From assembly GCA_003695915.1 (NCBI GenBank), contig RFGF01000115.1, positions 1 to 64,000 of the forward strand: DNA of 64,000 nucleotides. The letters are read 5' to 3'. The DNA is from Nitrospirota bacterium (GTDB lineage: Bacteria > Nitrospirota > Nitrospiria > Nitrospirales > UBA8639). This document shows positions 8,628 through 16,893 of the stretch, piece after piece; position 1 is the stretch's first letter, and the number at the start of each line of letters is the position of its first letter. The notes beneath the pieces were generated by a model, which did no database searches, had not been told where the DNA came from, and was given only the letters and a program-made list of their open reading frames with translations. Made by a program: the position numbers and the translations under genes.

Positions 8628-8984
8628 ATGGAGATGCTTTCTGGATTCTCGGCATCGCTCTCTGCCTTGACAGTTTCACAAGTCCGGCTGAATTTGGCAG
8701 CGCATCATCTGGCAAATGCCAAGACCGAGGGATTCAAAAAAGCGACGGTTATCCTTGAGGAATCCTCGGCAGGCGGCGTCAAAGTTAGCCTCGGCCAGGG
8801 GAACGAAAGCCGTTTCGATGAGGGTCGAAGATCTGTCGTAAGCGAATCTTTCGCCGCTTCTAGCGTCGACTTGGGGAAAGAATTGGTTGAACTTCTTGCT
8901 ACGAAACGATTTTCGGAAACGAATTTTCGAGCCCTTGAAGCGCAGAAGCGGGTTCTTGGTGCGCTTCATACCATTCGTGAGTGA
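8628..8984 (+). CDS. Miniature flagellar-rod/hook-like protein
   Basis: A 118-residue protein whose two ends match flagellar axial proteins. Residues about 7-40 (LSALTVSQVRLNLAAHHLAN and TEGFKK) follow the N-terminal FlgB/FlgC/FlgG pattern AxxxxLxxxAxNLANxxTxGFK. The last 40 residues (DLGKELVELLATKRFSETN ... RVLGALHTIR) follow the C-terminal pattern VDLxxEmxxmixaqRxyeaN. The large central domain is reduced to about 35 residues. FlgC is about 135-150 residues, so this is short even for a rod protein. No other flagellar gene is in the window. It could be a rod component encoded away from the main cluster or a relic. Confidence 0.6.
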   Translation: MEMLSGFSASLSALTVSQVRLNLAAHHLANAKTEGFKKATVILEESSAGGVKVSLGQGNESRFDEGRRSVVSESFAASSVDLGKELVELLATKRFSETNFRALEAQKRVLGALHTIRE

Positions 8985-9069
8985 CACCCCCTTCAGCAAA
9001 GACGATTGGCCATGCTGCTTTTTCTGCTCATACGCCTGTATCGTGTCATTCGTATGAACCAAGCGAGAT

Positions 9070-9090
9070 AGCGTTTCCTTTACGCTTTTT
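9070..9090 (+). terminator. Weak intrinsic terminator candidate
   Basis: AGCGT (9070-9074) pairs with ACGCT (9082-9086) around a seven-base loop and is followed by TTTT. The stem is only five base pairs. It lies about 85 bases after the flagellar-rod-like gene, inside a 472-base gap before htrA. The rest of that gap holds a second small hairpin (9094-9108) and the htrA promoter candidate. Confidence 0.3.
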
Positions 9091-9318
9091 CCATCCATCC
9101 TTGATGGACTGACTTTCTCCATTCAGCGCTGTTCTTCAACTCCTGTCCAGCCAAGGTTTCCTCGTTTCTACTTGCCAGAATGAGCCGGATTCATTTATAC
9201 ACTTTCACATCTATGCGAGTAGGCTGGCCGGTTAGGCCCCGGTGAATTTTGCAACTCATCCCATTCCTCGTCGCTGTTTTGCATCATACGGAATTTGCCA
9301 TGAAAAACACTGTTGACT

Positions 9319-9348
9319 TTGAAGCGAGGTAAGAGATTGGTGTAGAAT
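9319..9348 (+). promoter_or_regulatory. Promoter candidate for htrA
   Basis: TTGAAG (9319-9324) and TAGAAT (9343-9348) are 18 bases apart. A better -35 hexamer, TTGACT at 9313, is 24 bases from the same -10 and too far away. The predicted start at about 9355 gives a leader of roughly 100 bases. No clear extracytoplasmic-stress (sigma-E) element was seen. Confidence 0.4.
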
Positions 9349-9456
9349 CACCCCCAAGTGACGGCAAGCTGAATAATCTTGGACAGCCATTGAATCGGCA
9401 AAAACGTCTAAGCCTTATGACGCAAGTTATCTTTAACCATCACGCATGAGGATCAT

Positions 9457-10929
9457 ATGAAACAATGTGGCAGATTATGCATTGACGCCGGAGCCTTGGC
9501 GAGACGATGGATCGTGTTGAGAAATGTATGGATGGGATATCTGGCTATCACAGCGCTTATGCTTGGGGGAACGCTATCTTCGGCTGCGGTTCCCGAAGCC
9601 TTTCTTGCTGGATTTGCGGAAATTGTCGAACACGTGGCTCCTGCAGTGGTCAATGTTTCTGTGGCTGGAAGGGCTCCCGAGGGTCGCCAATTGCCGCCCG
9701 GTCCATTTGGTGGTCCTCCAGGTCGTCCGCCTGGTCCTCCGGGGATGAGTGCGGGGTCGGGCGTGATCATTGATCCGCGGGGATATATCGTTACCAATAA
9801 TCATGTGGTGGAAGATGCCGCTCAAATTACGGTGACTTTGCACGACCGAAAAGAATATTCTGCTACTGTCGTGGGAACCGATCCTAAAACCGATCTGGCG
9901 GTGATCAAAATCGATGTCGGCGATCAGAATCCCTTGCCGACAATCCCATGGGGAGATTATGAACAATTGCGTGTGGGCGATATCGTATTGGCGATTGGCA
10001 GTCCTTTTGGGCTGCGATCGTCGGTGACGATGGGCATTATCAGCGCCCTGGGCCGTGGAAGTGTTGGCATTACGGAATATGAAGATTTTATTCAAACCGA
10101 TGCCGCTATTAACCCGGGAAACTCCGGTGGTGCACTAGTCAACATGCGCGGAGAATTGATCGGTATTAATACAGCTATTTTTTCACGGACAGGGGGATCG
10201 GAAGGAGTGGGATTCGCCATCGCGGTGAGCATTGCCAAAGATATTGCCTCCAGCCTCATCAAAACTGGAAAGGTTGTACGTGGATGGATGGGTATCGCGA
10301 TTCAGGAACTGACGCCGGCATTGGCTCAATCCTTTCAGCTACCGGAAGATTTTATGGGAGGCGTGTTGATCAGCGAAGTGCATGAGGATGGTCCGTCGGC
10401 TAAAGCCGGGCTCAAGCGAGGGGATGTGATCCTTGAATATCGAGGAGAAAAAGTTCGCGATGTCAACCACTTGCGAAATATTGTGGCTCGAACCCATGTT
10501 GGAGAACGAGTCCCCATCACAATTTTGCGTGACGGCAAAGAGATCACGCTGACTGTTGAGATCGGTGAGCGGCCATCGGATGAAGTCTTGGCTGGCCGTG
10601 CTGCACCAGGAGAACAACCTCCTTCACTGGCACCACCGGACAATGTGTTGGCTGGGCTTAGCATCGCTGCCCTGACGGAAGAAAAGCGAAAGCAATATAA
10701 TATTCCGGAGAAAGTCAAAGGCGTGGTTATTACGAAAGTCCAACCGGGCAGCGCAGCGGAAGCGGCTGGCTTGCAAGAAGGCGATGTGATCGAAGAAATC
10801 AGCCGCGAGCCGATTGCCAGCCTCGATGACTATCGACAGATTGCTTCGAAAATCGGAAAAGATGAATTGGTGGTGCTGTTGATCAACCGGCGAGGCAATA
10901 GTCTATTTATTGCAGTCAATCCACAATAA
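9457..10929 (+). CDS. degP: HtrA/DegP-family periplasmic serine protease with two PDZ domains
   Basis: Quality-control protease of the envelope. The 490-residue protein has an N-terminal signal segment (about residues 26-44), a Pro/Gly-rich linker (about 78-97), and a trypsin-like domain with the catalytic triad His116 (NNHVVEDA), Asp146 (TDLAVI) and Ser223 (GNSGGAL). Two PDZ domains follow, the first beginning near GWMGIAIQEL and the second near LAGLSIAALTEE. GAGG lies five bases before the ATG. Two PDZ domains fit DegP/DegQ rather than DegS. It stands alone with its own promoter region. Confidence 0.95.
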   Translation: MKQCGRLCIDAGALARRWIVLRNVWMGYLAITALMLGGTLSSAAVPEAFLAGFAEIVEHVAPAVVNVSVAGRAPEGRQLPPGPFGGPPGRPPGPPGMSAGSGVIIDPRGYIVTNNHVVEDAAQITVTLHDRKEYSATVVGTDPKTDLAVIKIDVGDQNPLPTIPWGDYEQLRVGDIVLAIGSPFGLRSSVTMGIISALGRGSVGITEYEDFIQTDAAINPGNSGGALVNMRGELIGINTAIFSRTGGSEGVGFAIAVSIAKDIASSLIKTGKVVRGWMGIAIQELTPALAQSFQLPEDFMGGVLISEVHEDGPSAKAGLKRGDVILEYRGEKVRDVNHLRNIVARTHVGERVPITILRDGKEITLTVEIGERPSDEVLAGRAAPGEQPPSLAPPDNVLAGLSIAALTEEKRKQYNIPEKVKGVVITKVQPGSAAEAAGLQEGDVIEEISREPIASLDDYRQIASKIGKDELVVLLINRRGNSLFIAVNPQ

Positions 10930-11057
10930 TCAATAATCAATCATACACACAAGACACTCATTATCCGCTCCAGGTTGAGAGCCTGAATTTCGCACTCGAG
11001 CGGGGCGTAAGTGGTCGATGATTCTTCGAATCTTCTTGATCGAGACGGGCGAAGCCA

Positions 11058-11996
11058 ATGGCACAGACTCGTTGGGCCGCATGGCTTGATGAAAAGATTT
11101 TCAAGCCGTTAGAAGATAAAAAAATGCCAGTGATGGAGCATCTCTACGAGCTCCAATGGCGATTGACCAGAGCCGTGGTGGTCATGGCCTGTGCGTTTAT
11201 CGGGACATTTTTTTACGCCGACACGCTCGTCTATTGGCTCAAGGTCCCACTACAAAATTATTTTATTCCCGAGGCGCTGACGTGGGTGCCGTCGGACCTT
11301 CCGAAAATTCCCTTTGTCTTTCTTTCTCCAGCCGAAGCCTTGTGGCAAAACTTGAAAGTGGCGGCCTTGTTTGCCGTAGTCTTGACGACACCCTACGCAC
11401 TCTGGGAAGCGTGGCAATTCGTCCTTCCCGGTCTCCACGCTCAGGAACGACGGTTCGTGGGGCCCTTTACCGCTGTGACCATGATCGCGTTTTATCTGGG
11501 CTTGATATTTTGCTATTTTATCGTGCTGCCATTTGCTCTCCATTTTTTGATTTCTTACGGATTGAACTCGGGTTTTATTCCGCAGATCTCTATTGCCAAT
11601 TATGTCGGGTTCGCTCTCTGGTTTATGCTGATTTTTGGACTCATTTTTGAAGTGCCGCTCGCCTTGACGCTGATGGCCAAGTTAGGGTGGGTCGATGCGC
11701 CATTGTTGAAACAGTATCGAAAGTGGGCGTTTTTGGGGGCCTTTCTGTTCGCTGCGATTCTGACGCCTACGCCCGATCCGTTTAATCAATGTATTATGGC
11801 CCTACCCATGTATTTCTTTTACGAGGTGGGTATTATTAGCGCGAGGATATTTGGAAAGCGAAAGGAGTCTGCTGCAGAAGAAGACGAGCGTACGACCAGA
11901 GCGCCGGCTACGATGAAGCCTGCGACGCAGACGGTCGGTGCGGTAGCGGGCGCAGATGACGAATACGTCAGTGTACCGGAATCCCCTCCACGGTAA
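11058..11996 (+). CDS. tatC: Sec-independent protein translocase TatC
   Basis: Core receptor of the twin-arginine translocase, which exports folded cofactor-bearing proteins. The 312-residue sequence shows the MEHLYELQWRLTRAV start that corresponds to the conserved HLxELRxR motif (with Q for one R), six hydrophobic segments, and FVLPGLHAQERRFVGPF, matching the family FxxPGLxxxER signature. The C-terminal 45 residues are a charged/Thr-Ala-rich tail, longer than usual. TatA/B are not in the window. It overlaps the molybdopterin gene at TAATG, which suggests co-expression of export with Mo-cofactor synthesis. Confidence 0.95.
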   Translation: MAQTRWAAWLDEKIFKPLEDKKMPVMEHLYELQWRLTRAVVVMACAFIGTFFYADTLVYWLKVPLQNYFIPEALTWVPSDLPKIPFVFLSPAEALWQNLKVAALFAVVLTTPYALWEAWQFVLPGLHAQERRFVGPFTAVTMIAFYLGLIFCYFIVLPFALHFLISYGLNSGFIPQISIANYVGFALWFMLIFGLIFEVPLALTLMAKLGWVDAPLLKQYRKWAFLGAFLFAAILTPTPDPFNQCIMALPMYFFYEVGIISARIFGKRKESAAEEDERTTRAPATMKPATQTVGAVAGADDEYVSVPESPPR

Positions 11997-12544
11997 TGAA
12001 ATGTGTTGGATGGGATACGTGGATAATGAATGCAGCCGTAGTCGTCGTCAGCACTAAAATTGTACAAGGGCAAGAAGCCGATCGTGTCCGACTCCATCTT
12101 GAATCCCTGCTGCGCGAACAAGGGATGAACTTGGTATCGTACGAGGTGATTCCTGACGAGCGAACCGTCATCCGTGATCGGTTACGCGCTCTCTCCGATT
12201 CCGGGTGTGCGTCGCTTATCTTGACTGTCGGGGGGACGGGAGTTCGACCGACGGACTGGACTCCGGAAGCGACGCGGGATATCTGCGAAAAAGAAATCCC
12301 TGGAATTGGCGAGGCTATGCGCGCAGCCAGCATGCAAAAAGTACGAACGGCGATGCTATCGCGAGCCACGGCAGGCGTTCGTGGACAGACGTTGATCGTG
12401 AACCTTCCCGGAAGCGTCAAAGGGTTGAAAGACAATCTCAATGTGGTTTTCCCTATTCTCGAGCATACTGTAAAAAAAATTGCGGGCCAATCGTCCGCCG
12501 CTCGGGGAGAACCGGCACGAGCACGCGTTGTGACATCCGACTAG
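11996..12544 (+). CDS. Molybdopterin adenylyltransferase-type protein (MoaB/MogA)
   Basis: Adenylates molybdopterin ahead of molybdate insertion. The 182-residue sequence has the MoCF-binding signatures ILTVGGTGVRPTDWTPEAT and the later IVNLPGSVKGLKDNL. The first codon shares bases with the tatC stop (TAATG); an in-frame ATG at 12029 would give a start closer to most relatives (MNAAVVVVST). MoaB and MogA cannot be separated by eye. It begins a molybdenum-cofactor run with mrp, moeA and mobB. Confidence 0.9.
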   Translation: MKCVGWDTWIMNAAVVVVSTKIVQGQEADRVRLHLESLLREQGMNLVSYEVIPDERTVIRDRLRALSDSGCASLILTVGGTGVRPTDWTPEATRDICEKEIPGIGEAMRAASMQKVRTAMLSRATAGVRGQTLIVNLPGSVKGLKDNLNVVFPILEHTVKKIAGQSSAARGEPARARVVTSD

Positions 12545-12581
12545 AGGTATCGCACGTTGTCTGGAATATGTGGAGGAATTC

Positions 12582-13547
12582 ATGCCGACTGAATTGAAAA
12601 TTATTCAACCCTCGTCGCCTGAGCGTAGCGATGTCTGCACGTATATGTGGGCATGTGCTATTTGTGATGAAATGGAAACATGCCAAAAGGACAAAGAAGG
12701 GCACAGCCGATGGCTCGTGGCCAAACGGATGGAGCGCATCGACTACAAAATATTGGTCATGAGCAATAAAGGTGGGGTCGGGAAAAGCACCATGACCACG
12801 AACTTGGCGATCAGTCTGGCCCTAAAAGGCTATGAAGTCGGAATCTGCGATATGGACATTCATGGTCCCAATATTCCGAAAATGGTGGGAGCAGAGGGCC
12901 AAAAACTCAAAATCAGCACCGGAGGCGGCATTATTCCATATCAAGTGTACAACTTGAAAATCGCCTCCATGTCCTTCCTCTTACAAAATTCGGACGATCC
13001 AATTATTTGGCGCGATGCCTATAAATATGAATTCATCAATCAGTTGCTCGGGGGCGTGGAATGGCAAGACCTGAATTACTTGTTTGTGGATTTGCCCCCT
13101 GGAACGGGAAACGAGTCCGTCACCACCATTGATCTGATTGGCGAGGTTACGGGATGTGTGATCGTCTCGACGCCGCAAGAGGTAGCCTTGTTGGATTCAC
13201 GGAAATCGGTGACATTTGCAAAAGACAGCGAAATCCCCATCATCGGCATTGTGGAAAATATGAGCGGGATGGAATGCCCCCATTGTCATCAACCGATCGA
13301 AGTCTTTCGCAAGGGAGGCGGTGAGGCCGCGGCAGCTGACATGGGTGTTCCATTTTTAGGGCGAGTCCCGTTAGATCCAGATTTGGTCACCCAAAGCGAT
13401 TATGGTGAACCGTATGCACTGTTTCATTCGGATCTTCCAACGGCTGAAGCCATCCATAGCATTGCGAACAAGATCGACGAATTTTGCAAACGACGAAGTT
13501 CCTTGGTCCACGTGCCTTCTCGTAAGCCGCCATTTAAAAAAGCATGA
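12582..13547 (+). CDS. mrp: Mrp/NBP35-family Fe-S cluster carrier ATPase
   Basis: P-loop ATPase that carries and transfers Fe-S clusters. The 321-residue protein has the deviant Walker A NKGGVGKST (about residues 64-72), the motif DIHGPNIPKM and the cluster-binding CPHC near residue 230. The first 34 residues hold four cysteines spaced CX5CX2CX5C (C19, C25, C28, C34), recalling the N-terminal ferredoxin-like site of eukaryotic/archaeal NBP35 rather than the plain bacterial Mrp. The ATG at 12582 has GGAGG five bases upstream. It lies between molybdenum-cofactor genes, so it may supply clusters to Mo enzymes (inference). Confidence 0.9.
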   Translation: MPTELKIIQPSSPERSDVCTYMWACAICDEMETCQKDKEGHSRWLVAKRMERIDYKILVMSNKGGVGKSTMTTNLAISLALKGYEVGICDMDIHGPNIPKMVGAEGQKLKISTGGGIIPYQVYNLKIASMSFLLQNSDDPIIWRDAYKYEFINQLLGGVEWQDLNYLFVDLPPGTGNESVTTIDLIGEVTGCVIVSTPQEVALLDSRKSVTFAKDSEIPIIGIVENMSGMECPHCHQPIEVFRKGGGEAAAADMGVPFLGRVPLDPDLVTQSDYGEPYALFHSDLPTAEAIHSIANKIDEFCKRRSSLVHVPSRKPPFKKA

Positions 13548-13625
13548 CCGGATCACTCCCGCCAGCAAGTTCGCATGTCTCATCGCTGATTGACGAGTTG
13601 TTTTTGACCCAATAGGGGCGAACGG

Positions 13626-14855
13626 ATGACCGATCTCACGCGACTCGAAACCGCGCAGGAAATTGTCTTGAATGCTATTCAACCCCTTGGCTGTGAAAAA
13701 ATCGGCTTGTTGGACTCCCTGGGCCGTGTTTTGGGAGAAGATATTATTGCGCCCCGTGACAACCCGCCGTGGGATAATTCTGCTATGGACGGGTTTGCCG
13801 TTCGCTGGGAGGATATCAAGCAGGAACATGCTATCGCAAAGATTCCGGAACTCGTTATTATCGAAGATGTTCCCGCCGGGGCAGTAGCCACCAAAGCTGT
13901 TGGAAAGGGGCAAGCGATTCGCATTATGACCGGGGCCCCTATTCCGGAAGGGGCCGATACGGTGGTGCGCGTCGAATACACCGAAGCGACAGGGGATCGC
14001 GTTCGAATTCTCAAGACCGAAAGCGGTCGTGGTGCGAATATTCGACCTCGGGGCGAAGATGTCAAACGGGGGGATTGTATTATTCGAAAGGGAACGCTGT
14101 TGCGCCCGGCTGAAGTGGGGATGCTTGCCATTTTGGCCAAATCGTTCCTCATGGTCCATCAACGTCCTCGAGTGGCTATCTTGTCGACCGGCGACGAACT
14201 CATCGATCTCGATGAACAATTCGACGAGCATAAGATTGTCAATTCCAATAGCTATGGTATTGCCGCGGGTGTACAAGAAGCAGGGGGAATTCCTGTCTTG
14301 CTGGGTATCGCGAAGGACGATCTGAACGCGTTGGCGGCCAAAATTCAGCAAGGGCTTGGATGCGAACTGCTCGTCCTTTCTGGCGGCGTGTCGATGGGAG
14401 ATTACGATTTTACCAAGGCGGTTTTTGCGCAATTAGGGGCAGAGATGAACTTTTGGAAGTTGGCTATTCGGCCTGGTCAACCGGTGGCCTTTGGTCGCAT
14501 CCAACGCACGTTGGCGTTCGGGCTTCCGGGCAATCCCGTCTCGTCGATGGTGACGTTCGATCAACTCGTCAGGCCAGCCATTCTCAAAATGGGCGGTCAC
14601 CAAACGTGGCAACGTCCCGTGGTTCAAGCGGTGTTTCAAGAAACCTTCACGAAACAGCCGGATCGTCGGCATTTTCTTCGTGGGATCCTCCGCAGAGAAA
14701 ACGGGGTGCTGACCGTGCGGACCACCGGCGGCCAAGGGTCAGGGATCTTGACTTCTCTGGTGAAAGCCAATGGACTCATCGATATTCCCGTGGAAGTCGA
14801 ACGGCTCAACCCCGGGGATCTCGTCAATGTCCAGTTGCTCACGCATAATTTTTGA
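13626..14855 (+). CDS. moeA: Molybdopterin molybdenumtransferase MoeA
   Basis: Inserts molybdate into adenylated molybdopterin. The 409-residue protein shows DNPPWDNSAMDGFAVR near residue 40, the IRIMTGAPIPEGADTVVRVE segment in outline, RVAILSTGDEL, the SGGVSMGDYDF motif and FGLPGNPVSSMV. The C-terminal beta domain is present. Length is normal. It follows mrp by 78 bases and precedes mobB by 54. Confidence 0.96.
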   Translation: MTDLTRLETAQEIVLNAIQPLGCEKIGLLDSLGRVLGEDIIAPRDNPPWDNSAMDGFAVRWEDIKQEHAIAKIPELVIIEDVPAGAVATKAVGKGQAIRIMTGAPIPEGADTVVRVEYTEATGDRVRILKTESGRGANIRPRGEDVKRGDCIIRKGTLLRPAEVGMLAILAKSFLMVHQRPRVAILSTGDELIDLDEQFDEHKIVNSNSYGIAAGVQEAGGIPVLLGIAKDDLNALAAKIQQGLGCELLVLSGGVSMGDYDFTKAVFAQLGAEMNFWKLAIRPGQPVAFGRIQRTLAFGLPGNPVSSMVTFDQLVRPAILKMGGHQTWQRPVVQAVFQETFTKQPDRRHFLRGILRRENGVLTVRTTGGQGSGILTSLVKANGLIDIPVEVERLNPGDLVNVQLLTHNF

Positions 14856-14909
14856 CTATGGCCATGACCGTCACCTTCGCTCGCTGCTTTTTGAAGCCAG
14901 GGATAATGA

Positions 14910-15446
14910 ATGGCTCTTGTGAATGAGCTTACGCCTATGTCAGCGCCTCCCATCGTCTGCATTGTCGGACGGTCCAATAGCGGTAAAACCACGCTGATTG
15001 AACGTGTGATTCCGTTGTTGACACGGGCTGGTTATCGGGTGGCGACGATCAAGCATGCTGGTCATGGGTTCGAACTCGATACCGAGGGAAAGGATAGTTG
15101 GCGACACAAGCGAGCTGGTGCTAATACGGTCATCGTCTTGTCGAAAGGCAGTCTTGCCCTTTTTGGCGATGTGGAGGGCGAACCGACTCTGGAAGATGTT
15201 CGGGCGAAATATCTAGTCACGCCTATCGACCTCGTTATTGCCGAGGGCTGGAAAAGCGAAGGGTACCCAAAAATCGTCGTCGTGCGGGAACGATTGGATG
15301 AAGTTTCCGTTTCTTTGGACGGATTGCTTGCAGTCGTCTCCGTGAAACCTCTTGAAGCGCCTGCACCCTGGTTCGATCGGGACGATGTTCAGGGGCTGGC
15401 GAATCTCATCATCCAACGGTTTCCCCGACCTTCTTCCGCTCCATGA
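14910..15446 (+). CDS. mobB: Molybdopterin-guanine dinucleotide biosynthesis adaptor MobB
   Basis: GTP-binding adaptor of the MGD-forming MobA. The 178-residue protein has the Walker A GRSNSGKTTLIERVIPLL, then RVATIKHAGHGFELD and the DLVIAEGWKSEGYPKI signature typical of MobB. An in-frame ATG at 14937 would remove nine leading residues and give a more usual start. Its stop overlaps the start of the multiheme cytochrome gene by four bases. bis-MGD is the cofactor of the DMSO-reductase superfamily, including nitrite oxidoreductase. Confidence 0.93.
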   Translation: MALVNELTPMSAPPIVCIVGRSNSGKTTLIERVIPLLTRAGYRVATIKHAGHGFELDTEGKDSWRHKRAGANTVIVLSKGSLALFGDVEGEPTLEDVRAKYLVTPIDLVIAEGWKSEGYPKIVVVRERLDEVSVSLDGLLAVVSVKPLEAPAPWFDRDDVQGLANLIIQRFPRPSSAP

Positions 15447-16150
15447 GTTCAACGCGCAAGCTCCTGGCCATCGGTGCAGCAATCGCGCTGGCGCTGGCCT
15501 TTGGGGGGGTGGTTGCGATTCCTGTAACGAATCAGCCAACCTTTTGTGCAAACTGCCATACCATTCGTCCATCCTACGATTCATGGGTAACCTCATCCCA
15601 TAAAGATGTCACATGTGTCGACTGTCATGTGCGCCCGGGCCTACGAGGGTTTCTTGAAGACAAAGTTTATGCTGGAATCAAAGACGTCTTGATTACCTTC
15701 TTCGGCACACCAACGGAACCGTATAATCTGGTCGCTCATGTGGATTCATCGGTATGTCTAGGTTGCCACCGAGCGGTCTTACGCATTTCAGAAATTGCAG
15801 TCCGTGATCTCCCGCCCCCGGTACAGAGCGTGGGGTTGATTATGAGCCATCGCCGGCACATGGAAGCCTTTGCCAAACGAGGGAAGGGAGAAGGATGCAC
15901 AACGTGCCATGGCCGGGTGGTCCATGGCCAACCTATTAAAGGCTATCCGATCGTGATTCCTCGGGGACATGTGGCATTGGATGAACAACCGCACGAGCCG
16001 AATCTGCCAACAGGATCCAAGCTCTGGGAAGCGACAATGGCCGATTGCCTTCGCTGTCACGACGGACAAACAACATACGAAGGAAACGTGCTGAGCAAAC
16101 GCTGCGAAACCTGCCATCTCCCGGAGAAAATCGGGGACTTCTTGTTTTAA
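15443..16150 (+). CDS. Six-heme NapC/NirT-type membrane-anchored cytochrome c
   Basis: A 235-residue quinol-oxidising-type cytochrome. One N-terminal transmembrane anchor (about residues 7-26) is followed by six CXXCH heme sites: CANCH (35-39), CVDCH (58-62), CLGCH, CTTCH, CLRCH and CETCH. Classical NapC/NrfH proteins have four, so two more sites are present in the C-terminal half. The family passes electrons between the quinone pool and periplasmic partners. ATGA overlap with mobB ties it to the Mo-cofactor run; the partner enzyme is not in the window. Confidence 0.88.
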   Translation: MSSTRKLLAIGAAIALALAFGGVVAIPVTNQPTFCANCHTIRPSYDSWVTSSHKDVTCVDCHVRPGLRGFLEDKVYAGIKDVLITFFGTPTEPYNLVAHVDSSVCLGCHRAVLRISEIAVRDLPPPVQSVGLIMSHRRHMEAFAKRGKGEGCTTCHGRVVHGQPIKGYPIVIPRGHVALDEQPHEPNLPTGSKLWEATMADCLRCHDGQTTYEGNVLSKRCETCHLPEKIGDFLF

Positions 16151-16158
16151 TCCGTTTC

Positions 16159-16887
16159 ATGTCTTCCGCTGTTGTCGAGGTTCGGAATCTGAGCAAGCGG
16201 TTTAACGGTTTCACCGCTGTCGATCATATTTCGTTTGACATCGCAGAAGGTGAAATCGTTGGCTTGCTGGGCCCGAACGGCGCCGGCAAGACCACGACCA
16301 TCCACATGCTTCTCGGGTTAATTACCCCCACGACGGGGACGATCCGTATGTTCGGGATGGATCTGGCCCGGCATCGTGAAGCCGTTCTTCGGTATGTCAA
16401 TTTTTCTTCGACCTATATTTCCATGCCCTATTCCCTGACCGTGGAAGAAAATTTGCGAGTGATTGCCAAACTCTACGGTCTTCGTCACGTTCAACAAAAA
16501 ATCGACGATGTGGTGAAGAAGCTGGAGATGGAAGACATCCGTCATAAACTCACACGCAAGTTGTCATCCGGCCAGATGTCGCGGCTCACGCTGGCCAAGG
16601 CGGTCATGACCGAGCCGAAGGTCCTGTTTCTCGATGAACCGACGGCGAGTTTGGACCCCGATATTGCCAATAAAATTAAAGCGATCTTGAAAGATATTCG
16701 GCGATCGGAACGGCTGAGCATTTTGTATACCTCGCACAACATGAAAGAAATGGAAGAAATGTCTGATCGAATCATTTTTTTGCAGCGGGGTCGGATTGTT
16801 GCCGAGGGAACGGCCCAGGAGGTTGTCGAACGCTTCGGCCAACGCGATTTGGAGGAAGTGTTTTTAAAGTTAGCCCGCGAGAAGTGA
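16159..16887 (+). CDS. ABC transporter ATP-binding protein
   Basis: A 242-residue ATPase subunit of an ABC-2-type exporter. Walker A is GPNGAGKTT (about residues 40-48), the signature is LSSGQMSRLTLAKAV (Q in place of the second G, as is usual in exporters), and Walker B is VLFLDEPTASLDP followed by the H-loop YTSHNMKEM. The ATG at 16159 sits eight bases after the cytochrome stop. An upstream in-frame start would lie inside that gene. The membrane partner follows six bases later. The cargo is unknown. Confidence 0.93.
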   Translation: MSSAVVEVRNLSKRFNGFTAVDHISFDIAEGEIVGLLGPNGAGKTTTIHMLLGLITPTTGTIRMFGMDLARHREAVLRYVNFSSTYISMPYSLTVEENLRVIAKLYGLRHVQQKIDDVVKKLEMEDIRHKLTRKLSSGQMSRLTLAKAVMTEPKVLFLDEPTASLDPDIANKIKAILKDIRRSERLSILYTSHNMKEMEEMSDRIIFLQRGRIVAEGTAQEVVERFGQRDLEEVFLKLAREK

Positions 16888-16893
16888 ATCTGT

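Noticed and set aside
9313-9348. Promoter formed by TTGACT and TAGAAT before htrA
   Set aside because: The spacing is 24 bases, too long; TTGAAG with 18 bases is used instead.
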